A DNA stretch of 64,000 bases, from positions 1,488,001 through 1,552,000 of the forward strand of contig NZ_JAHVAO010000001.1 in NCBI RefSeq assembly GCF_019264345.1, written 5' to 3'. Positions 1 to 6,701 of this stretch are shown here, one piece after another. A model generated the notes under the pieces. The model saw only the letters and a program-made list of their open reading frames with translations, searched no databases and was not told the DNA's origin. The position numbers were made by a program, and so were the translations under genes. Within the stretch, counting starts at the first letter, position 1. Each line of letters starts with the position of its first letter. This DNA comes from Marinobacter arenosus. GTDB lineage: Bacteria > Pseudomonadota > Gammaproteobacteria > Pseudomonadales > Oleiphilaceae.

Positions 1-2
1 CA

Positions 3-92
3 TTGCCCATCGCGTTTGCGGAGACGGGGCTGAAGGCGTTTCAGGAAACGGCTTTTATTGCTGCCTATGTGGGGCAGCTGCAAGGTCGTTGA
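3..92 (+). CDS. C-terminal end of an unidentified protein (partial)
   Basis: An open frame enters from the left edge and stops with TGA at 90-92, giving 29 residues that begin LPIAFAETGLKAF and end AAYVGQLQGR. The frame matches codon use of the neighbouring core genes, and the next gene converges from the other strand 31 bases away. Too little is present to assign a family. Confidence 0.5.
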   Translation: MPIAFAETGLKAFQETAFIAAYVGQLQGR

Positions 93-123
93 GCCGGCGA
101 GAGGCTATTCTGGTCACTGACCT

Positions 124-414
124 TCAGCTTTCCCGGACAGTGGAGATACCGTCGATCTCGGTCACCGTTTTGGCATCGGCCCGCTCAATGATTTTGAGGA
201 GTGTGGATTGGATCGTTTCGTCTTCGCGGGCATCACCGCCACTTACAAACGTCTGCTTCTGGGGATCCGTGCCCTCTTCCTCGGTATAGGAAATAACGAC
301 CTCGGTGGCTGAATCCGGCGTTTTGCCAAAGTACTCGAGCGAAACCAACGGATAGCCGTGAAAGCCCTTCTTAACGTGCTTCGCGATACGCTTTTTTGCT
401 TTATCCACATTCAT
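124..414 (-). CDS. Small conserved-looking hypothetical protein (96 aa)
   Basis: Starts at ATG 414 and encodes a charged soluble protein with a basic N-terminus (KAKKRIAKHVKKGFHGYP), a central acidic stretch (YTEEEGTDP) and no signal peptide or membrane segment. It looks like a small alpha/beta protein. I recognise no motif that gives a function. It stands alone: the gene to its left converges and the hydrolase to its right is on the same strand more than 100 bases away. The even codon use and clean start argue for a real gene. Confidence 0.65.
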   Translation of the reverse strand: MNVDKAKKRIAKHVKKGFHGYPLVSLEYFGKTPDSATEVVISYTEEEGTDPQKQTFVSGGDAREDETIQSTLLKIIERADAKTVTEIDGISTVRES

Positions 415-512
415 AGTAAGGGCCTGTCGCTGCGGTTGAAATCTGAGTGCATATCAGCACCCAGTCGATACCCTTCGCCAATTCTATGCCCTTAACCCCA
501 TCCAAAATAGGG

Positions 513-551
513 CTGTCCCGGTTTTTGCTTTCACCGGAAAGACCGGGACAG
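513..551. repeat. Palindromic repeat overlapping the end of the hydrolase gene
   Basis: CTGTCCCGGT at 513-522 is perfectly complementary to ACCGGGACAG at 542-551, with a 19-base loop. The right arm lies inside the last codons of the hydrolase gene and the left arm just beyond its stop. The left arm matches the CTGTCCCGGTTTT unit seen at 2608, 3404 and 3661, so this looks like a paired form of the same dispersed repeat. It could act as a transcription-end hairpin, but no clear T-run follows. Confidence 0.55.
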
Positions 552-1421
552 GAAATCAAGCTGATCGTCGATTGACTGAGCCAGAGCCTCGCCCCGGTAC
601 ACATCAAAATGACCGACCGGATAGTGCTTCACTTCCGCGTTCGGCATTCTCTCGGCCGCTTTGGCGGCAACACTCGCCGGGGCGACCGTATCCTGGTCGC
701 AAATCAACATCAGTGCCGGACAGGCGACTTTGCTGGCCGACTGGATGGGCCGGAAAAAGGGAAACGTGTAACTCACGCCCGCTGCCACGTAATTCGACGC
801 ATTGTCGGCCAGCAAGGGCACGTACCCCTCCAGGCAGTCCTCGGCCGTCATCATGCCCAACTCGCCGGGGCGGGCTGCCGAGGCAATATACCGGGGAGAC
901 ATCCCCAGCCCACGACGAAGCCAGTCCACCGTTCCGTGCCAGGTCAGGCGCATCGCCTGCATAGGGCCGGCATAACCGACAACAGCCAGCAAAGACGCCA
1001 AACCATCCATCATCGGGCACTGGGAGATGATGCATCGCACGTTGCCATCCTTTGCCGCGGCCGCAATCACAAGCCCGCCCGAAAACGACGTCCCCCACAG
1101 ACAAATGCGGTTCCCATCGATACGATCCAGCTGCCGCACAAAATTCAGTGCCGCCAGCCAATCGGCCACCTCCTTCCGAGCACTCAGCGCCTGCCGTGGC
1201 TGACCGTCACTTTCACCAAAATGGCGGTAGTCAAAGGCAAAGACCGCATAACCCGCCTTGCAGAAGGCTTCTTTAAACGGTGCCAGACCACTGGCATGGG
1301 TCAGCCCAAAACCATGCGCCATCACGACACACGGTAAACCTTTACTGTCGGCATCCGGCGTATAAAGAACACCGCGACAGGTTGTACCGTGACTCGGGAA
1401 TTCCAGTGGGGTTTCAATCAT
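531..1421 (-). CDS. Alpha/beta hydrolase (DUF1100/dienelactone-hydrolase-like)
   Basis: 296 residues starting at ATG 1421. Motifs of an alpha/beta hydrolase fold are visible: oxyanion-hole region MAHGFGLTH (about residues 34-42), nucleophile elbow GTSFSGG with Ser112, an acid region CDQDTVAP near residue 245 and a catalytic His in VGHFDVY near residue 270. The elbow has a second Ser where many esterases have Gly, as in the xaa-Pro peptidase/DUF1100-like branch. There is no signal peptide, so it is cytoplasmic. The substrate cannot be told. The last five residues (SRSFR) are encoded by the arm of a palindromic repeat, suggesting the repeat reshaped the 3' end. Confidence 0.85.
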   Translation of the reverse strand: MIETPLEFPSHGTTCRGVLYTPDADSKGLPCVVMAHGFGLTHASGLAPFKEAFCKAGYAVFAFDYRHFGESDGQPRQALSARKEVADWLAALNFVRQLDRIDGNRICLWGTSFSGGLVIAAAAKDGNVRCIISQCPMMDGLASLLAVVGYAGPMQAMRLTWHGTVDWLRRGLGMSPRYIASAARPGELGMMTAEDCLEGYVPLLADNASNYVAAGVSYTFPFFRPIQSASKVACPALMLICDQDTVAPASVAAKAAERMPNAEVKHYPVGHFDVYRGEALAQSIDDQLDFLSRSFR

Positions 1422-1471
1422 TGCCCGGCTCTCGTATGTGAAGGTTCAGAACCTCAGAATAGCTCATGGAT

Positions 1472-2455
1472 TCAAGGCAAGGCCGTATGAGACCCGGGGA
1501 TGTTTTTCAGAAGCTCGGCATTGGTGGGGTACTTCTCGAGCAGCTCAACCAGCTTTTTTGTGCCCTCCAGCGGTTTGAGACCGCCAAGCGCCCGGCGCAA
1601 CGCTCTTATTTTGTCTAAATCTTTTGGATCTAAGAGCAGCTCTTCACGGCGTGTACTGCTTTTCGAAATATCCAGCGCGGGAAAGATCCGCTGATTCGCA
1701 ACGTCTCTCGATAAAACCAGCTCCATGTTCCCCGTGCCCTTAAATTCCTCAAAGATCACCTGGTCCATACGGCTGCCGGTATCCACCAGAACGGTTGCCA
1801 AAATGGTCAGCGAGCCGCCATTCTCAATGTTTCGTGCCGCGCCAAACAACCTCCGCGGGATCTCCATCGCTCGAGCATCCATCCCGCCGGACATAGTACG
1901 ACCGCTGCTCTTTCTCTCCGCATTGTGCACACGCGCAAGCCTGGTGAGAGAATCAATCACAATCATGACGTTGTGACCCTCGCCAGCTTGTTGGCGAGCG
2001 ATATCAAGAAGCTCATTGGCAACGCGAGCGTGATGCGCATAGCTTTCATCCGACGAAGAAGCGTGTACCTCAGCCGGGACGCTACGCCTGAAATCGGTGA
2101 CCTCTTCGGGTCGCTCATCTACCAATAACGCGTAAAGTTTAATCTCGGGATACGCCTTTCCCACCGCCTGGCAAATATGCTTTAAGATCGTCGATTTTCC
2201 AGACCCCGGCGGTGCAACGATCAAACCTCGCTGCCCCATGCCAATCGGCGTGATCAAATCCATCGCGCGCACCGTGAGCTGTTCGGAACCCAACTCCAGG
2301 CGAATCCCCGGCGCCGGATTGATAGCCACAGCATTTAAAAAACGTTTTTGTGGATCAGCGTCACCTTCGACCCCAACCACAGCTTCGGCTTTCTCAGCCA
2401 CGGATTTAGCGTCTTTGTTTCGTTTTCGGGTTAAACCTAATGTCTTTCTCGTCAT
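1472..2455 (-). CDS. Rho-type transcription terminator paralogue lacking the RNA-binding N-domain
   Basis: 327 residues, against about 419 for standard Rho. After a short basic leader ([15 protein letters not shown]) the sequence enters the Rho ATPase core directly. Visible are Walker [10 protein letters not shown] (81-89; standard Rho has PPKAGKT), the catalytic DERPEE (113-118), Walker [13 protein letters not shown], the Q-loop region [14 protein letters not shown], the R-loop [11 protein letters not shown] and an arginine-finger segment STRREELL. All catalytic and ring-contact motifs remain, but the N-terminal OB-fold that makes the primary RNA-binding site is absent. It is therefore probably an active hexameric RNA translocase with altered RNA loading, alongside a normal rho elsewhere. 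No good Shine-Dalgarno is visible at ATG 2455, and no upstream coding sequence for a lost OB domain was seen. Confidence 0.85.
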   Translation of the reverse strand: MTRKTLGLTRKRNKDAKSVAEKAEAVVGVEGDADPQKRFLNAVAINPAPGIRLELGSEQLTVRAMDLITPIGMGQRGLIVAPPGSGKSTILKHICQAVGKAYPEIKLYALLVDERPEEVTDFRRSVPAEVHASSSDESYAHHARVANELLDIARQQAGEGHNVMIVIDSLTRLARVHNAERKSSGRTMSGGMDARAMEIPRRLFGAARNIENGGSLTILATVLVDTGSRMDQVIFEEFKGTGNMELVLSRDVANQRIFPALDISKSSTRREELLLDPKDLDKIRALRRALGGLKPLEGTKKLVELLEKYPTNAELLKNIPGSHTALP

Positions 2456-2600
2456 GATTGTTTGATAGCTCGCAAAGGTCTGCGCTGACCGATGGGTTGG
2501 ACGCGTTGTGTGGGATTATTGATCGGGTGTGAACGAACGAAAGTGGGAACAAGGCCGCACTTGGCAGCATTCAGCCTCCGTACAGTATAGTATCCAAACA

Positions 2601-2623
2601 AATAAATCTGTCCCGGTTTTCGG
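2601..2623 (+). repeat. Dispersed repeat unit (ATCTGTCCCGGTTTTC type)
   Basis: AATAAATCTGTCCCGGTTTT at 2601-2620 is followed by CGG. Closely related units occur at 3401-3417 and 3658-3677 in the same orientation, and a paired form at 513-551. All are intergenic or at gene ends. Similar motifs are known around REP-associated tyrosine transposase loci in gammaproteobacteria, but no transposase gene is visible here. Confidence 0.55.
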
Positions 2624-2689
2624 ACCTTCGTGCGACTGCTCCACGGACCCAACGGAGGGCATTCAAACTGCAATCAGGTGACATTGGCA

Positions 2690-3370
2690 ATGAGCGAGAC
2701 AACCGAGGATAAAACCGCATCAGCCCCGCCACCGGCAAAGAAGGGCTTCAGTGGCTTGCATGTCTTTGGCATTGTCCTGCTCACCATCGTTGCCACCGTC
2801 GGCGTCGGTTACTGGTGGTTAAGCCACTATGTGTTTCCTGAGAACTTCGAACCCGTAACCCTGAATGCCAGTGAACAGGATTCCCTCAACAACAAACTGA
2901 ATACGCTGGGCATTGATACCCAAGGCGGCGAATCCGGCCGCCCGTTGCAGCCGGTACCCTACAGTGAGGAAGGCGCCAGCCGGGAAGTACGCTTTAGCGA
3001 GCGGGAACTCAACGGTATGCTGGCCAATAACACTGATCTGGCTCAAAGACTCGCCGTCGACCTTTCGGACGATCTGCTGAGCGCTGTCCTTCTGGTGCCT
3101 CTTGACGAGGACTTCCCGGTACTCGGCGGCCGAACCCTACGAGTCAATGCCGGTGTGGAACTCTCCTTTGCCAACGGTCGCCCCCTGGTCAAGTTAAGGG
3201 GCGTCAGCCTCATGGGCGTACCCATTCCGAATGCCTGGCTAGGCAACCTCAAGAATGTGGACTTGGTCAACGAGTTCGGCGCCAACCCGGGATTCTGGCA
3301 ATCCTTTGCAGCGGGTGTGGATTATATCCAGGTTGAGGATGGCCGGTTGCTCGTCCGGCTTAAGGAATAG
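2690..3370 (+). CDS. Membrane-anchored periplasmic protein of unknown function
   Basis: Start ATG 2690 (MSETTEDKTASAPP) is preferred over the longer frame because AGGTG lies 9 bases upstream. 226 residues: a short charged cytoplasmic tail, one membrane segment at about 25-47 (FGIVLLTIVATVGVGYWW), then a soluble domain that ends LEDGRLLVRL-like (VEDGRLLVRLKE). The domain contains repeated short beta-strand-like stretches and the phrase RFSERELNGMLANN, as in lipid- or membrane-associated arginine-rich anchors of unknown role. It is flanked on both sides by copies of the CTGTCCCGG repeat, so it may be a mobile or recently inserted unit. No function is assigned. Confidence 0.75.
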   Translation: MSETTEDKTASAPPPAKKGFSGLHVFGIVLLTIVATVGVGYWWLSHYVFPENFEPVTLNASEQDSLNNKLNTLGIDTQGGESGRPLQPVPYSEEGASREVRFSERELNGMLANNTDLAQRLAVDLSDDLLSAVLLVPLDEDFPVLGGRTLRVNAGVELSFANGRPLVKLRGVSLMGVPIPNAWLGNLKNVDLVNEFGANPGFWQSFAAGVDYIQVEDGRLLVRLKE

Positions 3371-3400
3371 CGCTGGGCCAGCAGAGAAGCCGAGAAAGTA

Positions 3401-3417
3401 GATCTGTCCCGGTTTTC
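3401..3417 (+). repeat. Dispersed repeat unit
   Basis: GATCTGTCCCGGTTTTC, 31 bases after the stop of the 2690 gene. It shares 16 bases with the unit at 2606-2621, which lies just upstream of the same gene, so this gene is bracketed by direct copies. Confidence 0.55.
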
Positions 3418-3657
3418 CCGGCAATGGCTGCCCGGACGCCGGTGACGACCTCTCCCCCTTCGTGGAGCACACCGGAAATGTTGATACAGAGTCCCTGGGG
3501 TTTTGGCATGGCGTTGGGCCTCAATCGGATTCAGTTAACACTTCAATCATTGCCGTTCCCCCCATCTGCAATAGGCCTTACCTCAGTGTAGTCAACTCGA
3601 CATGGGATTTTTCAGGGGGTAATAAAGGTTGCGCAGCGGGAGCGGGAGCTGTTAATC

Positions 3658-3677
3658 AATCTGTCCCGATTTTCGGC
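3658..3677 (+). repeat. Dispersed repeat unit, diverged
   Basis: CAATCTGTCCCGATTTTCGG, one substitution in the core relative to the other copies. It lies about 45 bases from the 3' end of the 3721 gene and so marks the left edge of the accessory island. Confidence 0.5.
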
Positions 3678-3720
3678 CCGGGGGTTTCCATAGTGAAATA
3701 GCGCGTCGGTTCCGAAAAAT

Positions 3721-4704
3721 TCAACCTTCAAATTTCAACAAAACAATAGGCTCCTCGGATTCATCCTTTAACGATCTGATATATTCAGGCCCGGATATAC
3801 CTCGGGCATCTAATTCCTCGATCAGGATGGGCTTGGTCATCGCGGCATCGGTAACGTCACGGAGTCCAGTCACAAGATTTTTTACCCCTGCGGTCTTGTT
3901 GGCGTGCTCTCCAGAAACCCGCTCTCGGAGGTCCTGATGCATTATCAGACGCTTTTGGCTCAGGTCATAAGGCGTCAATTCGTCAAACAACTCGGAGTAT
4001 GAGTCTGCAATTGAGACTGAGTTATAGTGTGCAGAATCGTATTCATCAGCCAACAGGTAAGCCTCAACCCTCGCATTATCACTTAGCAGGAGCGCACTTG
4101 TGAGTTGGGTGAAGAGTTGTTCGTCAAAGGTATTCTGTTGCAGTTGGTATTCAATATGCCCGCGTATGCCCGACCGAAGCTCACTCAATCTGGATGCTGC
4201 TGACAACAATTCAGCTTTGGGGGCGGAAAGCCTTTTAGTGGCCTCGATACCTTCCAGGACACCGCGAAGACTATGCAAATCCCGATAGAGTTGATTCAGA
4301 TAGAGCTCCGCAAATTTCTGATCAATCTTGCGTGAGAGTTTCTCCAGAGTTTGTTTAATACTGCTGAGCTTTTTGCTGACGACAGCAAAACCAACAACAC
4401 TGACACCAATCCCGGCCAACCCCACGCCAAGGTTTGCGTATTGCAGCACCTGAAGACCTTCAACCATCTTTTTTAGCTGAGCCAGCTGAGCGTTGGCTAC
4501 CAATGAGGAGGTGGCATCCAGGGCGGAGAAAGGTGATCCCGCCAGTGAACCCACCAGCTGTTGACCGAGACTTGTTTCTTGGAGGTGCGCAACAATTTTT
4601 CCAGTTTGGGTGTCTTTTATAATGGAGCCAAACCTTTCCAGCGATTTGGTAGCAATCCCATATTGGAATTCCACTGGCACCTGAAATATAAACTTCTCAA
4701 ACAC
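3721..4704 (-). CDS. Helical protein with a central hydrophobic segment (pair member B)
   Basis: 327 residues from GTG 4704, overlapping the end of the upstream gene by 8 bases in another frame, so the two are translationally coupled. The first ~85 residues are amphipathic. A hydrophobic stretch follows at about 90-112 (YANLGVGLAGIGVSVVGFAVV), then a long heptad-rich helix (KKLSSIKQTLEKLSRKIDQKF) and a helical C-terminal half rich in Leu, Arg and Glu. The pattern of a membrane hairpin followed by coiled coil recalls alpha-pore-forming toxins and dynamin-associated helical proteins, but I see no diagnostic motif and assign no family. It lacks a signal peptide. Confidence 0.75.
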   Translation of the reverse strand: MFEKFIFQVPVEFQYGIATKSLERFGSIIKDTQTGKIVAHLQETSLGQQLVGSLAGSPFSALDATSSLVANAQLAQLKKMVEGLQVLQYANLGVGLAGIGVSVVGFAVVSKKLSSIKQTLEKLSRKIDQKFAELYLNQLYRDLHSLRGVLEGIEATKRLSAPKAELLSAASRLSELRSGIRGHIEYQLQQNTFDEQLFTQLTSALLLSDNARVEAYLLADEYDSAHYNSVSIADSYSELFDELTPYDLSQKRLIMHQDLRERVSGEHANKTAGVKNLVTGLRDVTDAAMTKPILIEELDARGISGPEYIRSLKDESEEPIVLLKFEG

Positions 4705-5389
4705 GGTGCAGCTCCTCCAGGTAAGCAGTTGCGGCAGATCTTATGTGGTGTTGGAGCGCAGTTCTTACGGAAGGCTTTTCAGGTGAGGCGCCCAAAACAG
4801 TCGATTTGATAGTCTCTCCCACTGAATCCTTGAGCTCACGAATGGCTTTATCCTTGAAGGTTGAAAGCCTGGACCCGCCAAAAACCGCCATTGTGCCTAT
4901 AACCGCTGCACCGCCGATAGCAATGGGCCAGCTGACAACTGTCACACCAAGCAACCCGAGACCAAATCCTGCAGACTGGGCTGACAATGTTGCAACAGCC
5001 GGTATGCCCAAAAGCGCAACTCCCGTAGTGGTTGTTGCCAAGCCTAGCTGGGTCACATTTTTAAACGAAGTGTCCGCAGCAACCCATTCGTTAACACTGG
5101 CCTTATATTCCAGAATATTTTGATTAATTGACTCGAGATCCTTCTCGGCTAATCTCATGATCTGTTCGGACTCTCTGCTCACCCAACGTTTATAGGTCGG
5201 CTGAAGGTGTTTTTCAGCAAAGTCCTTCGTTCTAAAGGTTTCCTTAAATGAGATGTGATCAATCTGCACATTAAGAAGTGCAATTAACTCCGGAAGGTCC
5301 TTTTCAAGTGTTGCGGGAACTTGCGTCAACCATTTGTCTCGCCAATCGAGGATTTGGCGCCGCAAACCCATTAATTCCATGTCTCTCAT
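4697..5389 (-). CDS. Helical protein with a long hydrophobic hairpin (pair member A)
   Basis: 230 residues from ATG 5389. The N-terminal ~110 residues are charged helices. A long Gly/Ala-rich hydrophobic hairpin spans about 115-170 (LGLATTTTGVALLGIPAV, then GFGLGLLGVTVVSWPIAIGG), followed by an amphipathic helix (FKDKAIRELKDSVGETIKS). It is the first gene of a two-gene unit with the 3721 gene. Membrane insertion of a paired complex is a reasonable inference, and a toxin or defence effector is possible, but nothing in the sequence proves it. The pair sits beyond the last attC of the cassette array, so it may be a flanking chromosomal unit and not a cassette. Confidence 0.75.
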   Translation of the reverse strand: MRDMELMGLRRQILDWRDKWLTQVPATLEKDLPELIALLNVQIDHISFKETFRTKDFAEKHLQPTYKRWVSRESEQIMRLAEKDLESINQNILEYKASVNEWVAADTSFKNVTQLGLATTTTGVALLGIPAVATLSAQSAGFGLGLLGVTVVSWPIAIGGAAVIGTMAVFGGSRLSTFKDKAIRELKDSVGETIKSTVLGASPEKPSVRTALQHHIRSAATAYLEELHRV

Positions 5390-5453
5390 GAGCCAGCTCG
5401 CTTTTTTATTTTATGTATTATGAGTTACTGCTCAGTTATCTCCAATTTGCAAT

Positions 5454-5537
5454 TTATAACGCCGCCAGCATGCGCGGCTTTTTAGAGGAGGCATAGCCGC
5501 AACGAAAAAGACGTCGCCATGCCTGGCCTTGTTAGGC
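5454..5537 (-). repeat. attC recombination site of cassette 5 (array end)
   Basis: On the minus strand it begins with R'' GCCTAAC (5531-5537), which supplies the TAA stop of the 5532 gene. The fold arms are GCCAGCATG against CATGCCTGGC, with one extra unpaired base as is typical of attC. It ends at GTTATAA (5454-5460). That last core is poor, as expected where an array meets non-cassette DNA. Confidence 0.75.
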
Positions 5538-6230
5538 ACCAACTGCATCCAACGCCTGTTCAGCTGTGAGATATGCTTTGCGTGCTTCATCGAAGCTGAC
5601 ATCTCTGCCATGAACCGCCCGATTGCAAATCGCGATTGAATACGATAGCCGTTCGGCGAGATTAGCCGATATGTACTCGCGCTCTGACAAAATCCGGAGC
5701 ACCTGGCCGGCACTCTTGAGATGCCGATCCTTGAAGCCGTGTTCAGTTGCAAACTTTCTAAGCCGAATTTCAACTTCCCGCCTCAGCCGTGACAGCGCGT
5801 TCCAAACTTCCCCGGCTTCAAGCTCCGAAACGACCTTGGACATGGGACCCTGGGGTGCCTTTCGAGTGAATTTGAGCTCACCAAACTGTGACGTAACGTT
5901 CGAAGTAGCCTCTTCGGCCTTTTCAACTTCTTCATCTGTACCCAGAAAGTCCACTAAACCGGTCAAGTACTTATCAATAGTTTGGGCGACATCGCGATTG
6001 ACGGTGTATTCTGCAACGTTGAATTCGCCAATCGTCTCATCTAAGAAGGCACCTAAAGCATCTAGGTCATTTGCCTCTAGCACTGTCTCAAGCCGCTTGG
6101 CCCGCGCCTCCCTGAGCTTGCGCTTTCTATCCCTTATGCTGTCGAACGCCTGAATGGCAGTAGCCGATATCGAACTTGCGGCAGCCGCCAGAGCGGCAGT
6201 CCCGACTAAGAGGGAAAATGGATCGCTCAT
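5532..6230 (-). CDS. Cassette 5 gene b: membrane-anchored protein with DUF4145/HEPN-like C-terminus
   Basis: 232 residues from ATG 6230, overlapping the stop of the 6227 gene (ATGA), so translationally coupled. A short hydrophobic N-terminus (LLVGTAALAAAASSISATA) is followed by a basic helix (RDRKRKLREARAKRLE), a helical middle, and a C-terminal region from about 150 with the phrase AICNRAVHGRD. That phrase resembles the conserved (R)xxHG segment of DUF4145/HEPN-type helical bundles; the spacing is not the classical Rx4-6H, so nuclease activity is doubtful. The protein ends ...DAVGA with the TAA lying inside the attC core GCCTAAC. Resistance or defence is a guess based on the cassette setting. 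Confidence 0.75.
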   Translation of the reverse strand: MSDPFSLLVGTAALAAAASSISATAIQAFDSIRDRKRKLREARAKRLETVLEANDLDALGAFLDETIGEFNVAEYTVNRDVAQTIDKYLTGLVDFLGTDEEVEKAEEATSNVTSQFGELKFTRKAPQGPMSKVVSELEAGEVWNALSRLRREVEIRLRKFATEHGFKDRHLKSAGQVLRILSEREYISANLAERLSYSIAICNRAVHGRDVSFDEARKAYLTAEQALDAVGA

Positions 6231-6616
6231 GAGGTTTCCCTGTAACGCTGGATGAAGTCCTTGATACCTCGAAATCTACTGTAAAGCTTCAGTGCTGAAG
6301 TGTACTGCTCATGCATTCTTCTAAGCTGAAAAAGTCGAACAACGCCAAATGTAGCACTGGCGGTTGCTAGAACCAGCGCTCCAGTTAATTCTAGTCCGCT
6401 GATTGTGATAGTTGATCCGGTTGCGGCAATAGACAAAGATCGAAAGTAGGCAATCAAAATAGCGACAGCCAAAGAAGCTGAGAGCCCGAGCGACCATTTA
6501 ATTACTGTCATTTCTCGCTCAAAATGCCAACCGAAGATCGTTTCAAGATGCTTTTCACCGTCTGGAACGTCCCCGGACACCAAGTCAATTAGCTGTCTAA
6601 GTTTTATCGACTTCAA
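6227..6616 (-). CDS. Cassette 5 gene a: small two-helix membrane protein (129 aa)
   Basis: The start is TTG 6616, chosen because a full AGGAGGT ribosome site lies 7 bases upstream and no ATG fits as well. Two membrane segments are visible at about 38-58 (IKWSLGLSASLAVAILIAYF) and 70-92 (ISGLELTGALVLATASATF). The soluble ends are charged (RLFQLRRMHEQY). It overlaps the 5532 gene by four bases. The two products probably work together at the membrane. No family recognised. Confidence 0.75.
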   Translation of the reverse strand: MKSIKLRQLIDLVSGDVPDGEKHLETIFGWHFEREMTVIKWSLGLSASLAVAILIAYFRSLSIAATGSTITISGLELTGALVLATASATFGVVRLFQLRRMHEQYTSALKLYSRFRGIKDFIQRYRETS

Positions 6617-6623
6617 ACTAGCA

Positions 6624-6630
6624 ACCTCCT
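6624..6630 (-). promoter_or_regulatory. Strong ribosome-binding site fixing a TTG start
   Basis: AGGAGGT on the minus strand, 7 bases before TTG 6616. It is the best Shine-Dalgarno in the island and decides the start of the 6227 gene. Confidence 0.7.
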
Positions 6631-6640
6631 ATCCCTTGCG

Positions 6641-6699
6641 GCCTAACGCTGCCAGCGGAGCGCAGCCTAGCTTCGTCCTGCTGGCAGGGCATGTTAGCC
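6641..6699 (-). repeat. attC site of cassette 4
   Basis: Minus-strand R'' GGCTAAC (6693-6699), folded arms CTGCCAGC (6649-6656) and GCTGGCAG (6680-6687), and a canonical GTTAGGC (6641-6647) at the far end. 59 bases, close to the classical 59-base element. It starts three bases after the stop of the 6702 gene. Confidence 0.85.
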
Positions 6700-6701
6700 A
6701 A

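Larger units (their letters stand above)
3371..3720. other. Intergenic stretch with two repeat units, no gene seen
   Basis: 350 bases between the membrane protein and the paired hydrophobic proteins. It holds two CTGTCCC repeat units and a GC-rich block (3638-3650) but no convincing coding frame. A 79-residue frame here lacks a ribosome site and has low-complexity composition. I looked for an attC site after the 3721 gene and did not find one. Confidence 0.6.

Noticed and set aside
3462-3701. A 79-codon frame in the gap before the accessory island
   Set aside because: It spans a repeat unit, lacks a Shine-Dalgarno and shows no coding pattern.
3600-3720. A sixth attC site after the 3721 gene
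   Set aside because: No GTTRRRY/RYYYAAC pair with a foldable stem, and no core matching GTTATAA at 5454-5460, was found.
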